A DNA stretch of 64,000 bases from a virus. Each line of letters opens with the position of its first letter. The stretch's first letter is position 1. Of this stretch, positions 33,331 through 42,309 are shown piece after piece. The notes under the pieces were generated by a model, which searched no databases, was not told the DNA's origin, and was given only the letters and a program-made list of their open reading frames with translations. Location: positions 166,994 to 230,993 of the IMG/VR virus record IMGVR_UViG_3300027733_001253; one strand, written 5' to 3'. Both the position numbers and the translations under genes were made by a program.

Positions 33331-34733
33331 ATCAAAAAGAACTTAATAGCTTTAAACTAAGTGATGCGGTAACATTCCACGATAAACTTAATCCTAAGTT
33401 ATGGAATGAAACTAAATTGCGACCAGATGTTAGAGACCAGCTTATGCTGATAGCAGCAGATTTTTTAGAAGAATTAGGTGTACATGATTTAGATGTAAAA
33501 GACATAACAATCTCAGGTAGTAATGCTGCATTTAGCTACACAAAGCACAGTGATTTAGATTTACATATATTAGTAGACATGGGTAATTTACCTACCAATG
33601 AAGTATATAAAGAGTTATTTACAGCAAAGAAAACAATATACAATGATACACATGATATAACAATTCATAAAATTCCAGTAGAATTATATGTACAAGACAG
33701 TAGACAACCTGTTGTAAGTTTAGGTGAATACAGTGTAATGAATGATCAGTGGATAAGAATACCCACTAAGCGTAGAAGTGATTTTGACCAAACTTCTACT
33801 AAAAGCAAGTATGAAAAGTTATTAGGTTTGATAGAGATAGCACTACAGTCAAGAAAATATAGTAAAGTAAAACATATAATAGACACGATCAAACGATATA
33901 GACAAGCAGGATTAGATAAAGGTGGTGAGTTTGGTCCTGAAAATTTAGCATATAAGATGTTGCGTAGTCAAGGATATATTACAAAATTATATGATTTAAG
34001 AGACAAGTTACATAGTGAGAAGTTATCGTTTGAGACTATGTATCAGAACATAGATGAAGAAGAACAATTCAACAATGAGTTATGGAAACCAGGATTAGAT
34101 TTCAAACAAGACATAAACGGAATACTTTATCATGTTACAAATGCAGGGAAGAAAAATGATTTCTTATCTATCAAAGCATATGATAAAAAAAATCTCAATC
34201 CAATTGGAGATGCACAATTTGCCAAAGCACGAAATCTATATACAGGTGAAGTGCAAGGTGTAACAAGCATGAAGACCAGAGTCGATCCTAAATATCAAGG
34301 ACAAGGTATAGCCGCAAATATGTATGCTTTGATTCGCATGTTAGGTGTCAATGTATTGCCTTCTGAAACACAAACTACCGCTGGACAAAAAATGTGGTCA
34401 AAGTGGCGCAAGCAAGGTGATGTGAATAGCTTGAAAGATTTAGATCCAAAAGTAAAAGGTGTGGCGGAAGAATACAACACCATGCAATTTGCAGCAGAAA
34501 AAACTCCACCAGTAAGTCCTTATGCTGGCGTTAAAGATAATCAATATCGTGGTGGAATAAGTGAAGCAAGTGGATATATTCCAAGCGAAAAACAAAAGAA
34601 TGACCCGCGATTCAAGACAGCACTAACTGTAGATGTACACCCTGACAGTATAAAAAAGAACGCAAAAGCATTCTACTGGAACACCAGTCGTGCTGGAATA
34701 CCCCCAACAGCTAAAGCAAACGGCAAAATCTAA
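33327..34733 (+). CDS. Nucleotidyltransferase-fold plus GNAT acetyltransferase-like fusion, 468 aa
   Basis: The N-terminal part (35-230) carries a Pol-beta-type nucleotidyltransferase motif: GSNAAF at 64-69 then SDLDLH at 75-80 (D76, D78 as metal ligands). The region 255-370 resembles a GNAT acetyltransferase: VTSMKTRVDPKYQGQGIAAN (about 314-331) includes the acetyl-CoA loop. KGVAEE at about 378-383 belongs to the GVAEG family of sites that recurs in the head proteins. The C terminus is Pro/Lys-rich. No single known function; probably a packaged effector, which is inference. Confidence 0.7.
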   Translation: MNQKELNSFKLSDAVTFHDKLNPKLWNETKLRPDVRDQLMLIAADFLEELGVHDLDVKDITISGSNAAFSYTKHSDLDLHILVDMGNLPTNEVYKELFTAKKTIYNDTHDITIHKIPVELYVQDSRQPVVSLGEYSVMNDQWIRIPTKRRSDFDQTSTKSKYEKLLGLIEIALQSRKYSKVKHIIDTIKRYRQAGLDKGGEFGPENLAYKMLRSQGYITKLYDLRDKLHSEKLSFETMYQNIDEEEQFNNELWKPGLDFKQDINGILYHVTNAGKKNDFLSIKAYDKKNLNPIGDAQFAKARNLYTGEVQGVTSMKTRVDPKYQGQGIAANMYALIRMLGVNVLPSETQTTAGQKMWSKWRKQGDVNSLKDLDPKVKGVAEEYNTMQFAAEKTPPVSPYAGVKDNQYRGGISEASGYIPSEKQKNDPRFKTALTVDVHPDSIKKNAKAFYWNTSRAGIPPTAKANGKI

Positions 34734-34755
34734 AGTTTCCTTATTATGGTATTTT

Positions 34756-34763
34756 GATAAATA
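34756..34763 (+). promoter_or_regulatory. Late promoter box GATAAATA
   Basis: GATAAATACTCTATAA, 23 nt before the ATG at 34787. The nine bases GATAAATAC plus TCTAT match the box at 28972, so the two head operons share an extended element. Confidence 0.6.
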
Positions 34764-34786
34764 CTCTATAACTTTGGGAAACCGTC

Positions 34787-36892
34787 ATGAGATTTAAGCA
34801 AATAGTAGAAAATTCAACCACAGCAGGGTCAGTCGCAACCGTAGCAAAGCCTATGATGACTCAAACCCGTGAAAATGTTAATGTTCCGGGACTGAAACCT
34901 GTACAACAAGTAATGAAAGGGAAGGCTAAAAAGAAAGGGCCTTACGCTAATAGCATTACAGAAAGCAAAGTTAAAGAACTATCAATAGATTTAACAGAGT
35001 TAACTACTGCTGAATTTCAAAAGAAATATGGAAAAACAAAAGCTGAAATCAAAGCAAGCATGACAAAAGTCAACGAAGAGGAAATTGCAGAACAAGACTT
35101 AATCGTTATCCCGGGTCAAGGTAGACTAAGAAGAACTGGATTTGTTAAGCATGACTTAGACCATGGTGAACACGAAGGTCACACATTAAAGAACAGTCTA
35201 CACACTATCGCCCGTGCTGCTAGTGATTTAGATAAGAGATTATCCGTTCAATCTGAATTCCCCGAGTGGGTATCAGAGAAGATTGGCGCAGCAAAAGGTA
35301 TGATGGTTAATGTGATGGATTATCTAATCAGCAGTCAAGAGATGCAACCTGATAGTGATGCTATCAATGAACTCAGTTCTGATCTGTTACAAAGATCCGC
35401 ACAATTAGCTAAAAACAAAAGTAATCAAGCAATGAAGCCTGAGGTGCATAATGCATTAGGTGGCGGCTATATGAATCCATTGGCAAAACATTATGATGAT
35501 GTATCACAAAAAATAAGCAATAGGGCAGCACAAGTAGGAAAAAAAGAAGCGATAAAAAAAATCGCTTCTCCAGCGGTGATGCGTAAGATAGGTATGAATG
35601 AAGGTGATGTAAGCACCAGCAACTTACGAACAATGTACGACTTAGCTAGAATGGCTAAGAACTACTGTAATCCTGAAGGGCAAGAATCACTTACTGAATT
35701 ACTAAAAATTCTTAAATGGTACATGGATCAAGCAGAGCAAGGGGTAACGGAAGGTGCTGGTGTTATCGCCGGTGGACTTGCATACGAAGATAGTGATGGT
35801 GGAGAACAGATTCCACAAATGGCTATGGGAGAGTTGCGTAATATTGCAAAGAATTGCAAGCAGATACATCAGATGTTGAAGCAAGGTAATCAATTAGATG
35901 CATGGGAATACAGTTATATCACAGTAGCAAACGATCATATTGGCACAGTTGCAGATGTATTAGCTACTGATAGTGCTGAAGGTGTAGCGGAAGATGATTC
36001 TGCATTACAAGCATTTTTAAGTAAAGGTGGTAATGTTCAACAATTACCATATAAAAAGCCACGCAAGGCAGACAAGACCGATTATGGTAGTAGACACATT
36101 GGTGGCGGTGGAGATAAGATGAAAGCCAGCCGTACCGGTACCGCAGCTAACACTCAAGGTAGCAAAGTAGCAGGAATGAGGGAAGCATTTGACTTAGGTG
36201 ATTTGAGAACAGCAGCAGCAAGTTCAAGAAGTCCAGAAGATGAACGGGCCCTTAAACGCAATCCAGACTTCGGTAAATTAATGCAAAAGAGTGTGAACAA
36301 ACACAATAAAGCTGTTGTAAAAACTAAAAAAGATATTGGTAGCAGAGTTGCTGACATTGGCGCTGGTGGCAAAGAATACAATGTAAAGACTGATGCTGCA
36401 TGGGATGCTGCTAAGAAAAAAGTAGAAGAAGGTTGGAAAAGTAATTTAGCAGGTGCTGCACTAGCAGGTGCTGCTGCATTGGGCGGGGCAGGAGCACATG
36501 CACATGAAATACAACCTATTGTTGCTCAAATTACTTTTCAAGTAGATGGTAAATCAATTACAAAAGATATCAATCTTGGAACAGAATATAACTCCCCGGG
36601 ACAGGCTTCAGAAGCAGTTAAAGATTTTATGAAATCAAAAGGTATCAAGTTTTATAATTTCAAATTACATCGTGCAGATGTTCAACCTCCATTAGTTAGT
36701 AAAGATGAAATGGATGCATCTAACCAAGAATATCAGAGACAACATGATTCAAACAATCTAAGTAACACTCCATATTCAGCTACTGGTGATGAACCAGCAA
36801 GATTACAAGATAGAGGATATACATCTTCTTCTAGACCCGGTGCTTCTATAGCATACGAAAGCAAAAAATCTATCAAAAATAAGAAAGCATAA
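34787..36892 (+). CDS. Modular internal head protein with probable processing sites, 701 aa
   Basis: N terminus MRFKQIVENS fits the short targeting peptide. The chain is a string of Lys/Ala-rich helical modules, among them GRLRRTGFVKHDLDHGEHEGH and helix pairs around 120-260, separated by motifs QGVTEG (about 318), EGVAED (about 398) and VEEGWKS (about 546). After the last, NLAGAALAGAAALGGAGAHA reads like a Sec-type hydrophobic core with an AHA cleavage site, followed by a soluble C-terminal domain. This fits a polyprotein cut by prohead protease at V/I-x-E before G. Function of the pieces unknown. Confidence 0.7.
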   Translation: MRFKQIVENSTTAGSVATVAKPMMTQTRENVNVPGLKPVQQVMKGKAKKKGPYANSITESKVKELSIDLTELTTAEFQKKYGKTKAEIKASMTKVNEEEIAEQDLIVIPGQGRLRRTGFVKHDLDHGEHEGHTLKNSLHTIARAASDLDKRLSVQSEFPEWVSEKIGAAKGMMVNVMDYLISSQEMQPDSDAINELSSDLLQRSAQLAKNKSNQAMKPEVHNALGGGYMNPLAKHYDDVSQKISNRAAQVGKKEAIKKIASPAVMRKIGMNEGDVSTSNLRTMYDLARMAKNYCNPEGQESLTELLKILKWYMDQAEQGVTEGAGVIAGGLAYEDSDGGEQIPQMAMGELRNIAKNCKQIHQMLKQGNQLDAWEYSYITVANDHIGTVADVLATDSAEGVAEDDSALQAFLSKGGNVQQLPYKKPRKADKTDYGSRHIGGGGDKMKASRTGTAANTQGSKVAGMREAFDLGDLRTAAASSRSPEDERALKRNPDFGKLMQKSVNKHNKAVVKTKKDIGSRVADIGAGGKEYNVKTDAAWDAAKKKVEEGWKSNLAGAALAGAAALGGAGAHAHEIQPIVAQITFQVDGKSITKDINLGTEYNSPGQASEAVKDFMKSKGIKFYNFKLHRADVQPPLVSKDEMDASNQEYQRQHDSNNLSNTPYSATGDEPARLQDRGYTSSSRPGASIAYESKKSIKNKKA

Positions 36893-36894
36893 TT

Positions 36895-38907
36895 ATGAGA
36901 ACCAATGAATTTTTAGCAGAACTATCTAACGACAAGTTGGCAAAATACAAAACTGCTGCTGCGGCTAATGCTAGCAAAGCTGATAGTGAAGGTGACTTCA
37001 AAAAAGGCGACAAACGTTTTAAAGGTATCAATACTGCTACTAAAAAACAATTTGATAATGATGCAAAAAAAATTAAAGAAGGAGTTGCAGTTGACCCTCA
37101 ACAAATTCAACAAATTTTCAAAAGCGCACAAGAGATTCAATCAGCAGGTGGTGCTGCTAACTTAGTAGGTGGCGGCAACAATAGAACAGCAATTGGCAAA
37201 GTTAAAGATATGTTTAGCACTCCTAATCCAGTTGCAGCTTCAGGATTAAAACAATCAACAAGTGCAGATCCATCAGTTTCAGCAGCAGAAGAACCAACTA
37301 CTCCTGCAGGACAAGCTGCACAAGCAGCAAGACAACAAAGACAAGCTGCTGCAACTGCTGCATTAAACAAAGGTACAGAACTTGTTGGTCGTCCATCAGA
37401 TGGTACAAGAACAGATACAGGTGATTTTAGTAAATTTCCTAGAGTACAACCTAAACCACCAACTACGGCTACTTCTGCACTATCAGCGATAGCACCAAAA
37501 AGAGTTCCTGCTAAGCCGGGTGAAGTCAATGGTCTACAAATGAGAAATGAATCATTTGAACTATCTGAATCACAAATTTATAGATTAATTGGTAGAATAG
37601 TTAATGAGCATAAAAAACAAGTTGATGAAGGTATACTAGATTGGGCTAAAACCAAAGGGCAAAACTTAACAACAAAGATTACTGCTGACAAATTATTGCA
37701 AGCATGGAATAAAGCAAATAAGCCAACCGATAGTGATCAAATTGCAGATATTATGATTAAAGCAGGTGTACCACAGGAGACATTGAATAATTTATTTACT
37801 AACTTTAAACTTCCTGCTGCAAAGCCGTTACCGGTTCAGCCGGCACAACCCAAACAAGGATTATTGGGTCGTATGGCGGGTGGGGTAGGTGATGCAATTG
37901 GTAGTGTAAAAGGAACATATGCCGGAATGAAAGATGCATACGGTGGCGGTAAAATGACAGGTTATGACGCATCAAGAGCCAATCAAGCTATGCAACATGT
38001 GGGTCACACTGGTGAAGTCAATCCTGAAACCAGAGCATCAGCACCACAAACTACAAGCAATGCAGCTACAACTAGTAATGTACCAGCTAGTAGAATAGGT
38101 TCAGGCATGTCAGCAGCAAGTGGCGGTAGAGGATACGCACCATCAGCTGGTGCAGCATCAGGTGGTGCAGGGCAAGCAGCCGCACCATCATCTGGACCAT
38201 CATCTTTTAGAACGGTCGATGATGCTAAAGATGCAATAGATGATGTACTAGATGGATTAAATAGTTTAAAGAGAAGAAATAGAACTGCGGCAGTAAGTTA
38301 TGGTGCTAAAGAATTTAGTAAATTAGCACAACAAAGTCAACAAGCAGCAGCACCAAGTAATGCAAAACAACCAAAACCTGCAAACTTAAGAGTGTCAGGA
38401 GGTAATCCAGGTGCTCCAACCCCGGATGAGCAAGCTAACTTACAACGCAGAATTGATCAAGCTAGTGGTAATCAAACTATGGATGAAGAAAAACAACGTA
38501 TGGATCCTAAATGCTGGACTGGTTATAAAAAACAAGGCACTAAGATGAAGGGTGATACTAGAGTTAATAACTGTGTACCAATAAAAGAATCAGCAATACT
38601 TTCAGGTGTACACCAAGTAGATGAAGGCTGGAAAAGCGCATTAGGTAGTGCAGCATTAGCAGGTGCTATGGCATTAGGCGGTGCCGCACACGGTCGTGTA
38701 CTACCAGATCAAGATCCTGGTATTAATCGTTTAACTGGTAAACCAGTTGCTACTCAAGTAGCACCATCAGATGAACAACCAGCAGCAAAAGCACCAAGTG
38801 GTTATAGTGCAGAATATCTACAAAGTATTATAGATGGATCACATCCTCGCCCAATGCTTAGTGTAGAAAAGGCAAAACAGTTACTACAACAACAAGGACA
38901 GCAATAA
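36895..38907 (+). CDS. Modular internal head protein with probable processing sites, 670 aa
   Basis: Starts MRTNEFLAELSNDKL, the clearest targeting peptide of T4 type (T4 internal proteins start MKTYQEFIAE). Ala/Gln/Ser-rich low-complexity modules are joined by IKEG, VDEG (about 243) and VDEGWKS (about 576). A block DPKCWTGYKKQGTKMKG with a later NNCVP (about 540-565) is one I recall from many aquatic phage virion proteins. The last VDEGWKS is followed by ALGSAALAGAMALGGAAHG, nearly the same segment as in the preceding protein. Probably processed in the prohead. Confidence 0.7.
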   Translation: MRTNEFLAELSNDKLAKYKTAAAANASKADSEGDFKKGDKRFKGINTATKKQFDNDAKKIKEGVAVDPQQIQQIFKSAQEIQSAGGAANLVGGGNNRTAIGKVKDMFSTPNPVAASGLKQSTSADPSVSAAEEPTTPAGQAAQAARQQRQAAATAALNKGTELVGRPSDGTRTDTGDFSKFPRVQPKPPTTATSALSAIAPKRVPAKPGEVNGLQMRNESFELSESQIYRLIGRIVNEHKKQVDEGILDWAKTKGQNLTTKITADKLLQAWNKANKPTDSDQIADIMIKAGVPQETLNNLFTNFKLPAAKPLPVQPAQPKQGLLGRMAGGVGDAIGSVKGTYAGMKDAYGGGKMTGYDASRANQAMQHVGHTGEVNPETRASAPQTTSNAATTSNVPASRIGSGMSAASGGRGYAPSAGAASGGAGQAAAPSSGPSSFRTVDDAKDAIDDVLDGLNSLKRRNRTAAVSYGAKEFSKLAQQSQQAAAPSNAKQPKPANLRVSGGNPGAPTPDEQANLQRRIDQASGNQTMDEEKQRMDPKCWTGYKKQGTKMKGDTRVNNCVPIKESAILSGVHQVDEGWKSALGSAALAGAMALGGAAHGRVLPDQDPGINRLTGKPVATQVAPSDEQPAAKAPSGYSAEYLQSIIDGSHPRPMLSVEKAKQLLQQQGQQ

Positions 38908-39347
38908 TGTTAGCAGAAGATTTAAAAGTATTATTGGCTAGCGTTAATTCACTATCCATCAAAGCACAGAACTTTCATTGGAATGTTGAAGGACCTGACT
39001 TCCCTGAATATCACGAATTCTTTGGTAATTTCTATGAAGAAGTATATAGTGCAGTAGATAAAGTTGCTGAATACATTCGTACATTGGATAGTTATGCACC
39101 CGGCAGTTTAACACGCTACGCTGAATTATCTATCATTCAAGACCAACTTAAAATTCCTCGTGCTGAATTAATGTTTGCTGAATTATTCGAAGATAACAGT
39201 AAGATGATTGATTTACTCAACCATTGCTTTGCTTCAGCTACACAAGAAAACAAACAAGGTATAGCAAACTTTATCGCTGAGAGGCTAGATGCTCACGAAA
39301 AACATCAATGGATGATTCGTAGTACTCTAAAGAAAGCCCGAGCGTAA
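38907..39347 (+). CDS. Dps-family ferritin-like protein, 146 aa
   Basis: Dps/ferritin-like four-helix protein. The family marks are SIKAQNFHWNVEGPDF (His of the ferroxidase centre), EVYSAVDKVAEYIRTLD (the Asp/Glu ligands of the neighbouring subunit), and a final helix IAERLDAHEKHQWMIRSTL. Dps binds iron, consumes peroxide and coats DNA. It is coupled to the upstream head protein (TAATG), so it may be made late and protect DNA or join the virion. With SOD at 14107 it would form a superoxide to peroxide to water route. Confidence 0.9.
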   Translation: MLAEDLKVLLASVNSLSIKAQNFHWNVEGPDFPEYHEFFGNFYEEVYSAVDKVAEYIRTLDSYAPGSLTRYAELSIIQDQLKIPRAELMFAELFEDNSKMIDLLNHCFASATQENKQGIANFIAERLDAHEKHQWMIRSTLKKARA

Positions 39348-39348
39348 T

Positions 39349-40161
39349 ATGAAAAAAATAATATCACTATTATTAGTCACTGCTTCATTCACCGTATCTG
39401 CTTGGACACAACGTCCCCCAAATTCAGTTCAACAATGCCAAGTACATGCACCATACGGATTCCCTCAAACACAAGGTGTTCAGCCACTATGCCAACAAGC
39501 ATATCTAGTTGGTTATGATGCATCTGCAAAACTACCAAGGTTTGTAACTTATGAACTACTTCCGCAAAATGCACTGGGTTGTGTGGCTCGTACTAATGCT
39601 TTTGCCGCTAATCAGTATATTTCTAATGGTGCTAGACCTGATGATTATATTGGAACTAATTACGATAAAGGACATATGGCTCCTGATGGAGATTTGTCTT
39701 GGGATACGCAAGTAGAATTTGAGAGTTTTTTAATGACAAACATGGCGCCCCAGGCTGGCTCATTAAATCGTGGAATCTGGAAATTACTGGAAACATCTGT
39801 CCGTGGATGGTCAGTTCAACGGAACCAATCATATACCGTATATGTTGGAGCATTATATTCCACTTCTGATAAGAAGATTGGCAATGGAGTAATCGTTCCA
39901 CATGGCTTCTATAAAATAGTAATTAACAATCAAACTAAAGAAGTAGCAGGATGGAGTTTCCCACATGTTGTTCCATATCCTAATTTAGGAAATGATTTAA
40001 CTAAGTTTCGTTTACCTATAACACAGATTGAACAAGCCTCAGGTGTAAAGTTTGGATTCCCTCAAGGGGCTAAAGAATTACAACCAGGCCAAGAATGGCC
40101 AGTTGACTTCGGCAAACTCACACAAGCTAAACGTGCTAAGTGTGGTAAGAGTGACGATTAA
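39349..40161 (+). CDS. Secreted DNA/RNA non-specific endonuclease (NucA/Serratia type)
   Basis: beta-beta-alpha-metal endonuclease. The DRGH-type motif is YDKGHMAPDGD with catalytic H109; the following FLMTNMAPQ gives the metal-binding Asn. A Sec signal peptide (MKKIISLLLVTASFTVSA) sends it to the periplasm. At 270 residues it has the usual length, and several Cys pairs fit an oxidised location. It may destroy incoming competitor DNA in the periplasm or host DNA after lysis; inference. Its stop shares TTAA with the convergent methyltransferase. Confidence 0.9.
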   Translation: MKKIISLLLVTASFTVSAWTQRPPNSVQQCQVHAPYGFPQTQGVQPLCQQAYLVGYDASAKLPRFVTYELLPQNALGCVARTNAFAANQYISNGARPDDYIGTNYDKGHMAPDGDLSWDTQVEFESFLMTNMAPQAGSLNRGIWKLLETSVRGWSVQRNQSYTVYVGALYSTSDKKIGNGVIVPHGFYKIVINNQTKEVAGWSFPHVVPYPNLGNDLTKFRLPITQIEQASGVKFGFPQGAKELQPGQEWPVDFGKLTQAKRAKCGKSDD

Positions 40162-40691
40162 AGATTCCATTCAGCGTATATTCTACGACCATTATCTTCC
40201 CAACAACATTCAATCAGTCGTGCTTCAAACATAGCAGTTAGTCTCTCATGCTCTTGTATAGACCATGCATAAAAAGGCACATTTTTGCATTCATCACTAG
40301 GGTGATCTTGTCTTCCTGGATTGCAACGCCAATATATTCTCCCATTTGGTTTCATTAATGAAATGACTTTGGCAATTTGTCTCTCAATGTCACTACTACC
40401 TCCAAAATTTATACTACCCAGACATAGTGCAACATCATATTTCTCACTAGTTTCAAAATCATCAATTGATATCTTGTGATCTGCTTGGTCAAAAGCCGGA
40501 TCAATTCCAGTTAGATTGGGAATGATTCCTTTAAAAGGATTAGTTCCACACCCTACATCTAGTACTGATTCACCGGGATTAATTTTGTCTATTAATTGTT
40601 TCCCTGATTTAGTATCCTTCTTGGAAGGATCGCTATTTTGATGCCAAATGGTACCAAAGTATTGGTTTAATAAAATTTGATTGACTGTCAT
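40158..40691 (-). CDS. Class I SAM-dependent methyltransferase, 177 aa
   Basis: Rossmann-fold methyltransferase with motif I VLDVGCGTNPF at 43-53, an acidic strand-2 end (GIDPAF), and a motif IV/VI region (YDVALCLGSINFGG, MKPNGRIYWRCNPG). It lacks the DPPY/NPPY motif of DNA adenine or cytosine N-methylases, so a small-molecule, lipid or sugar substrate is more likely. It stands alone on the minus strand between two plus-strand operons. Target not predictable. Confidence 0.82.
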   Translation of the reverse strand: MTVNQILLNQYFGTIWHQNSDPSKKDTKSGKQLIDKINPGESVLDVGCGTNPFKGIIPNLTGIDPAFDQADHKISIDDFETSEKYDVALCLGSINFGGSSDIERQIAKVISLMKPNGRIYWRCNPGRQDHPSDECKNVPFYAWSIQEHERLTAMFEARLIECCWEDNGRRIYAEWNL

Positions 40692-40723
40692 AAATGCTGT
40701 TAAATATATATTTAATCACTCTT

Positions 40724-41680
40724 ATGAAATCAATAATCTTTATTCTAACTTTACTTGTGTCATTGTCTGCTATAGCTTGGCAACCAACTAAACCAATTAC
40801 TGTTATATATCCAAACGGTCCGGGTGCTGGCAATGAGATAAGTTTTAAAATCGTAGCAGACATTGTAGAAAAGAACACTGGTACAAAATTTATATCTGAA
40901 TATAAACCAGGCGCAGATGGCAATCTTGCTACAAATTATTTCAACACTGTAGCTAATGATGGATATACCATCTCTATGCCAGCATGTAATAGTCAATGGG
41001 TGACTGCTGAAATATGGTATCCGCAAATGCTTAAATATAACATTTTTGAATTTGAACCAATCGCTAATATTGCTAAAAGCCCATTAGCATTCTGGGCACA
41101 CCCTAGTAGTAAAGTAAACACCCCAGAAGAATTGATAAATGAAATTAAATCTAAACAAAGACCTATCAATTTTGCTATTGGTGGAGGCGGACATAAACTA
41201 GCAGTAGAATATCTAACTAGTAAGTTGAATGTAGCAGGTGATAAGGTTGAAACTATTATGTACAAAGGGCCAGCGCAAGCATTATTAGATGTTATGGGCG
41301 GGCATGTTGAGTTTAGTGTGACACCAGTTGCAGTTGGTTATCCTTATGTACAAGCAGGTAAGTTAAAGTTAATTGGTCTAGCAAGTGAAGTACCTATTCA
41401 TGGATTAGAAAAAGTGCCATTAATGAAAGACTACGCGCCGGGGTTAAATCTATATGGCTGCTGGAATCTTATACTACCCAAAGGTACATCAAAAGATATA
41501 CAAGACTGGTATCGTACAAATTTCATCCCTGCTATCAATAGCAAAGAAGCTAAAGAAAAGTTTGAGGAGAACATGATGTTCATAAGTACGAATGAACACA
41601 CAGCACAAGGACTAAATGCTAGCATGATTAAGTTACGCAAAGAATGGCAACCAATAGCACAACGATTTAAACCTGAATGA
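40724..41680 (+). CDS. Bug/TctC-family periplasmic solute-binding protein, 318 aa
   Basis: Tripartite-tricarboxylate-transporter type binding protein. After a Sec signal peptide (MKSIIFILTLLVSLSAIA) come the family marks WQPTKPITVIYPNGPGAGNE, EYKPGADGNLATNYF and NDGYTI (PDGYT motif), INFAIGGGGHKLAVEYL, YKGPAQALLDVMGGHVEF and KLKLIGLASE. The family binds small carboxylates or amides in the periplasm and is hugely expanded in betaproteobacteria. I see no TctA/TctB membrane partners, so it must use host ones or act otherwise. Start at ATG 40724 rather than 40694, because it begins the signal peptide. Confidence 0.9.
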   Translation: MKSIIFILTLLVSLSAIAWQPTKPITVIYPNGPGAGNEISFKIVADIVEKNTGTKFISEYKPGADGNLATNYFNTVANDGYTISMPACNSQWVTAEIWYPQMLKYNIFEFEPIANIAKSPLAFWAHPSSKVNTPEELINEIKSKQRPINFAIGGGGHKLAVEYLTSKLNVAGDKVETIMYKGPAQALLDVMGGHVEFSVTPVAVGYPYVQAGKLKLIGLASEVPIHGLEKVPLMKDYAPGLNLYGCWNLILPKGTSKDIQDWYRTNFIPAINSKEAKEKFEENMMFISTNEHTAQGLNASMIKLRKEWQPIAQRFKPE

Positions 41681-42309
41681 AATATATATTTGTAGCCGGC
41701 GCCCCAGGCAGTAAATGGAGCAGTGTAGCGAAGAACATCTATCACAGTCCCAGTATTGATCGCAGTGACCACAGTATTGAGCGCACCTATTTTCATGATG
41801 CGACTGGTCGCACAGAACTCATGCATATGGGTGCATACTTTGATCCGGGCATGGAATTCGGCGATTGGTTTTTAGATGGAGATGGTCTTGGCACACGCAG
41901 CAAACAAGGACACGAATTAGAATTTGACCGCCCATTTAATGGTGAAGGCATTCGTATAATCAAAAGTCATTGGTTCAGCTATACTCAACATATTGAGTTT
42001 ATAAAAAAGACCTGGCCAGAATGTCCACTGATATTGGTACACAGACCCGATGACGCTTGTTTAGGGTGGTGGGTAAAATGCGGACATTTTGATATTACAT
42101 ATCCAAACTATCAACATTATAAAAATCTACGTGCAATGTCTAAAATTATTGAAGCACAGAACATCGGTATTGTCAACGGCACCTTAAACTACCCAGGCAA
42201 AACCCCATTAAATAATACCATGCTCTGTGATATGTTAAATATAGAACAACCCCCAGTTGAATATCAACAAAATTATGGGGAATCAGATGTAAGGGTAACT
42301 GTAATATGA
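41677..42309 (+). CDS. Sulfotransferase-like P-loop protein, 210 aa
   Basis: Begins MKYIFVAGAPGSKWSSVAKNIYHS, which fits the PAPS-binding loop at the start of sulfotransferases. IRIIKSHWFSYTQHIEF is a likely acceptor/KSH region and LILVHRPDDACLGWW fits the 3'-phosphate-binding RxDxxxxxxS motif in a relaxed form. It is coupled by ATGA to the binding protein before and the oxygenase after. Substrate unknown. A nucleotide-kinase-like role cannot be excluded. Confidence 0.65.
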   Translation: MKYIFVAGAPGSKWSSVAKNIYHSPSIDRSDHSIERTYFHDATGRTELMHMGAYFDPGMEFGDWFLDGDGLGTRSKQGHELEFDRPFNGEGIRIIKSHWFSYTQHIEFIKKTWPECPLILVHRPDDACLGWWVKCGHFDITYPNYQHYKNLRAMSKIIEAQNIGIVNGTLNYPGKTPLNNTMLCDMLNIEQPPVEYQQNYGESDVRVTVI

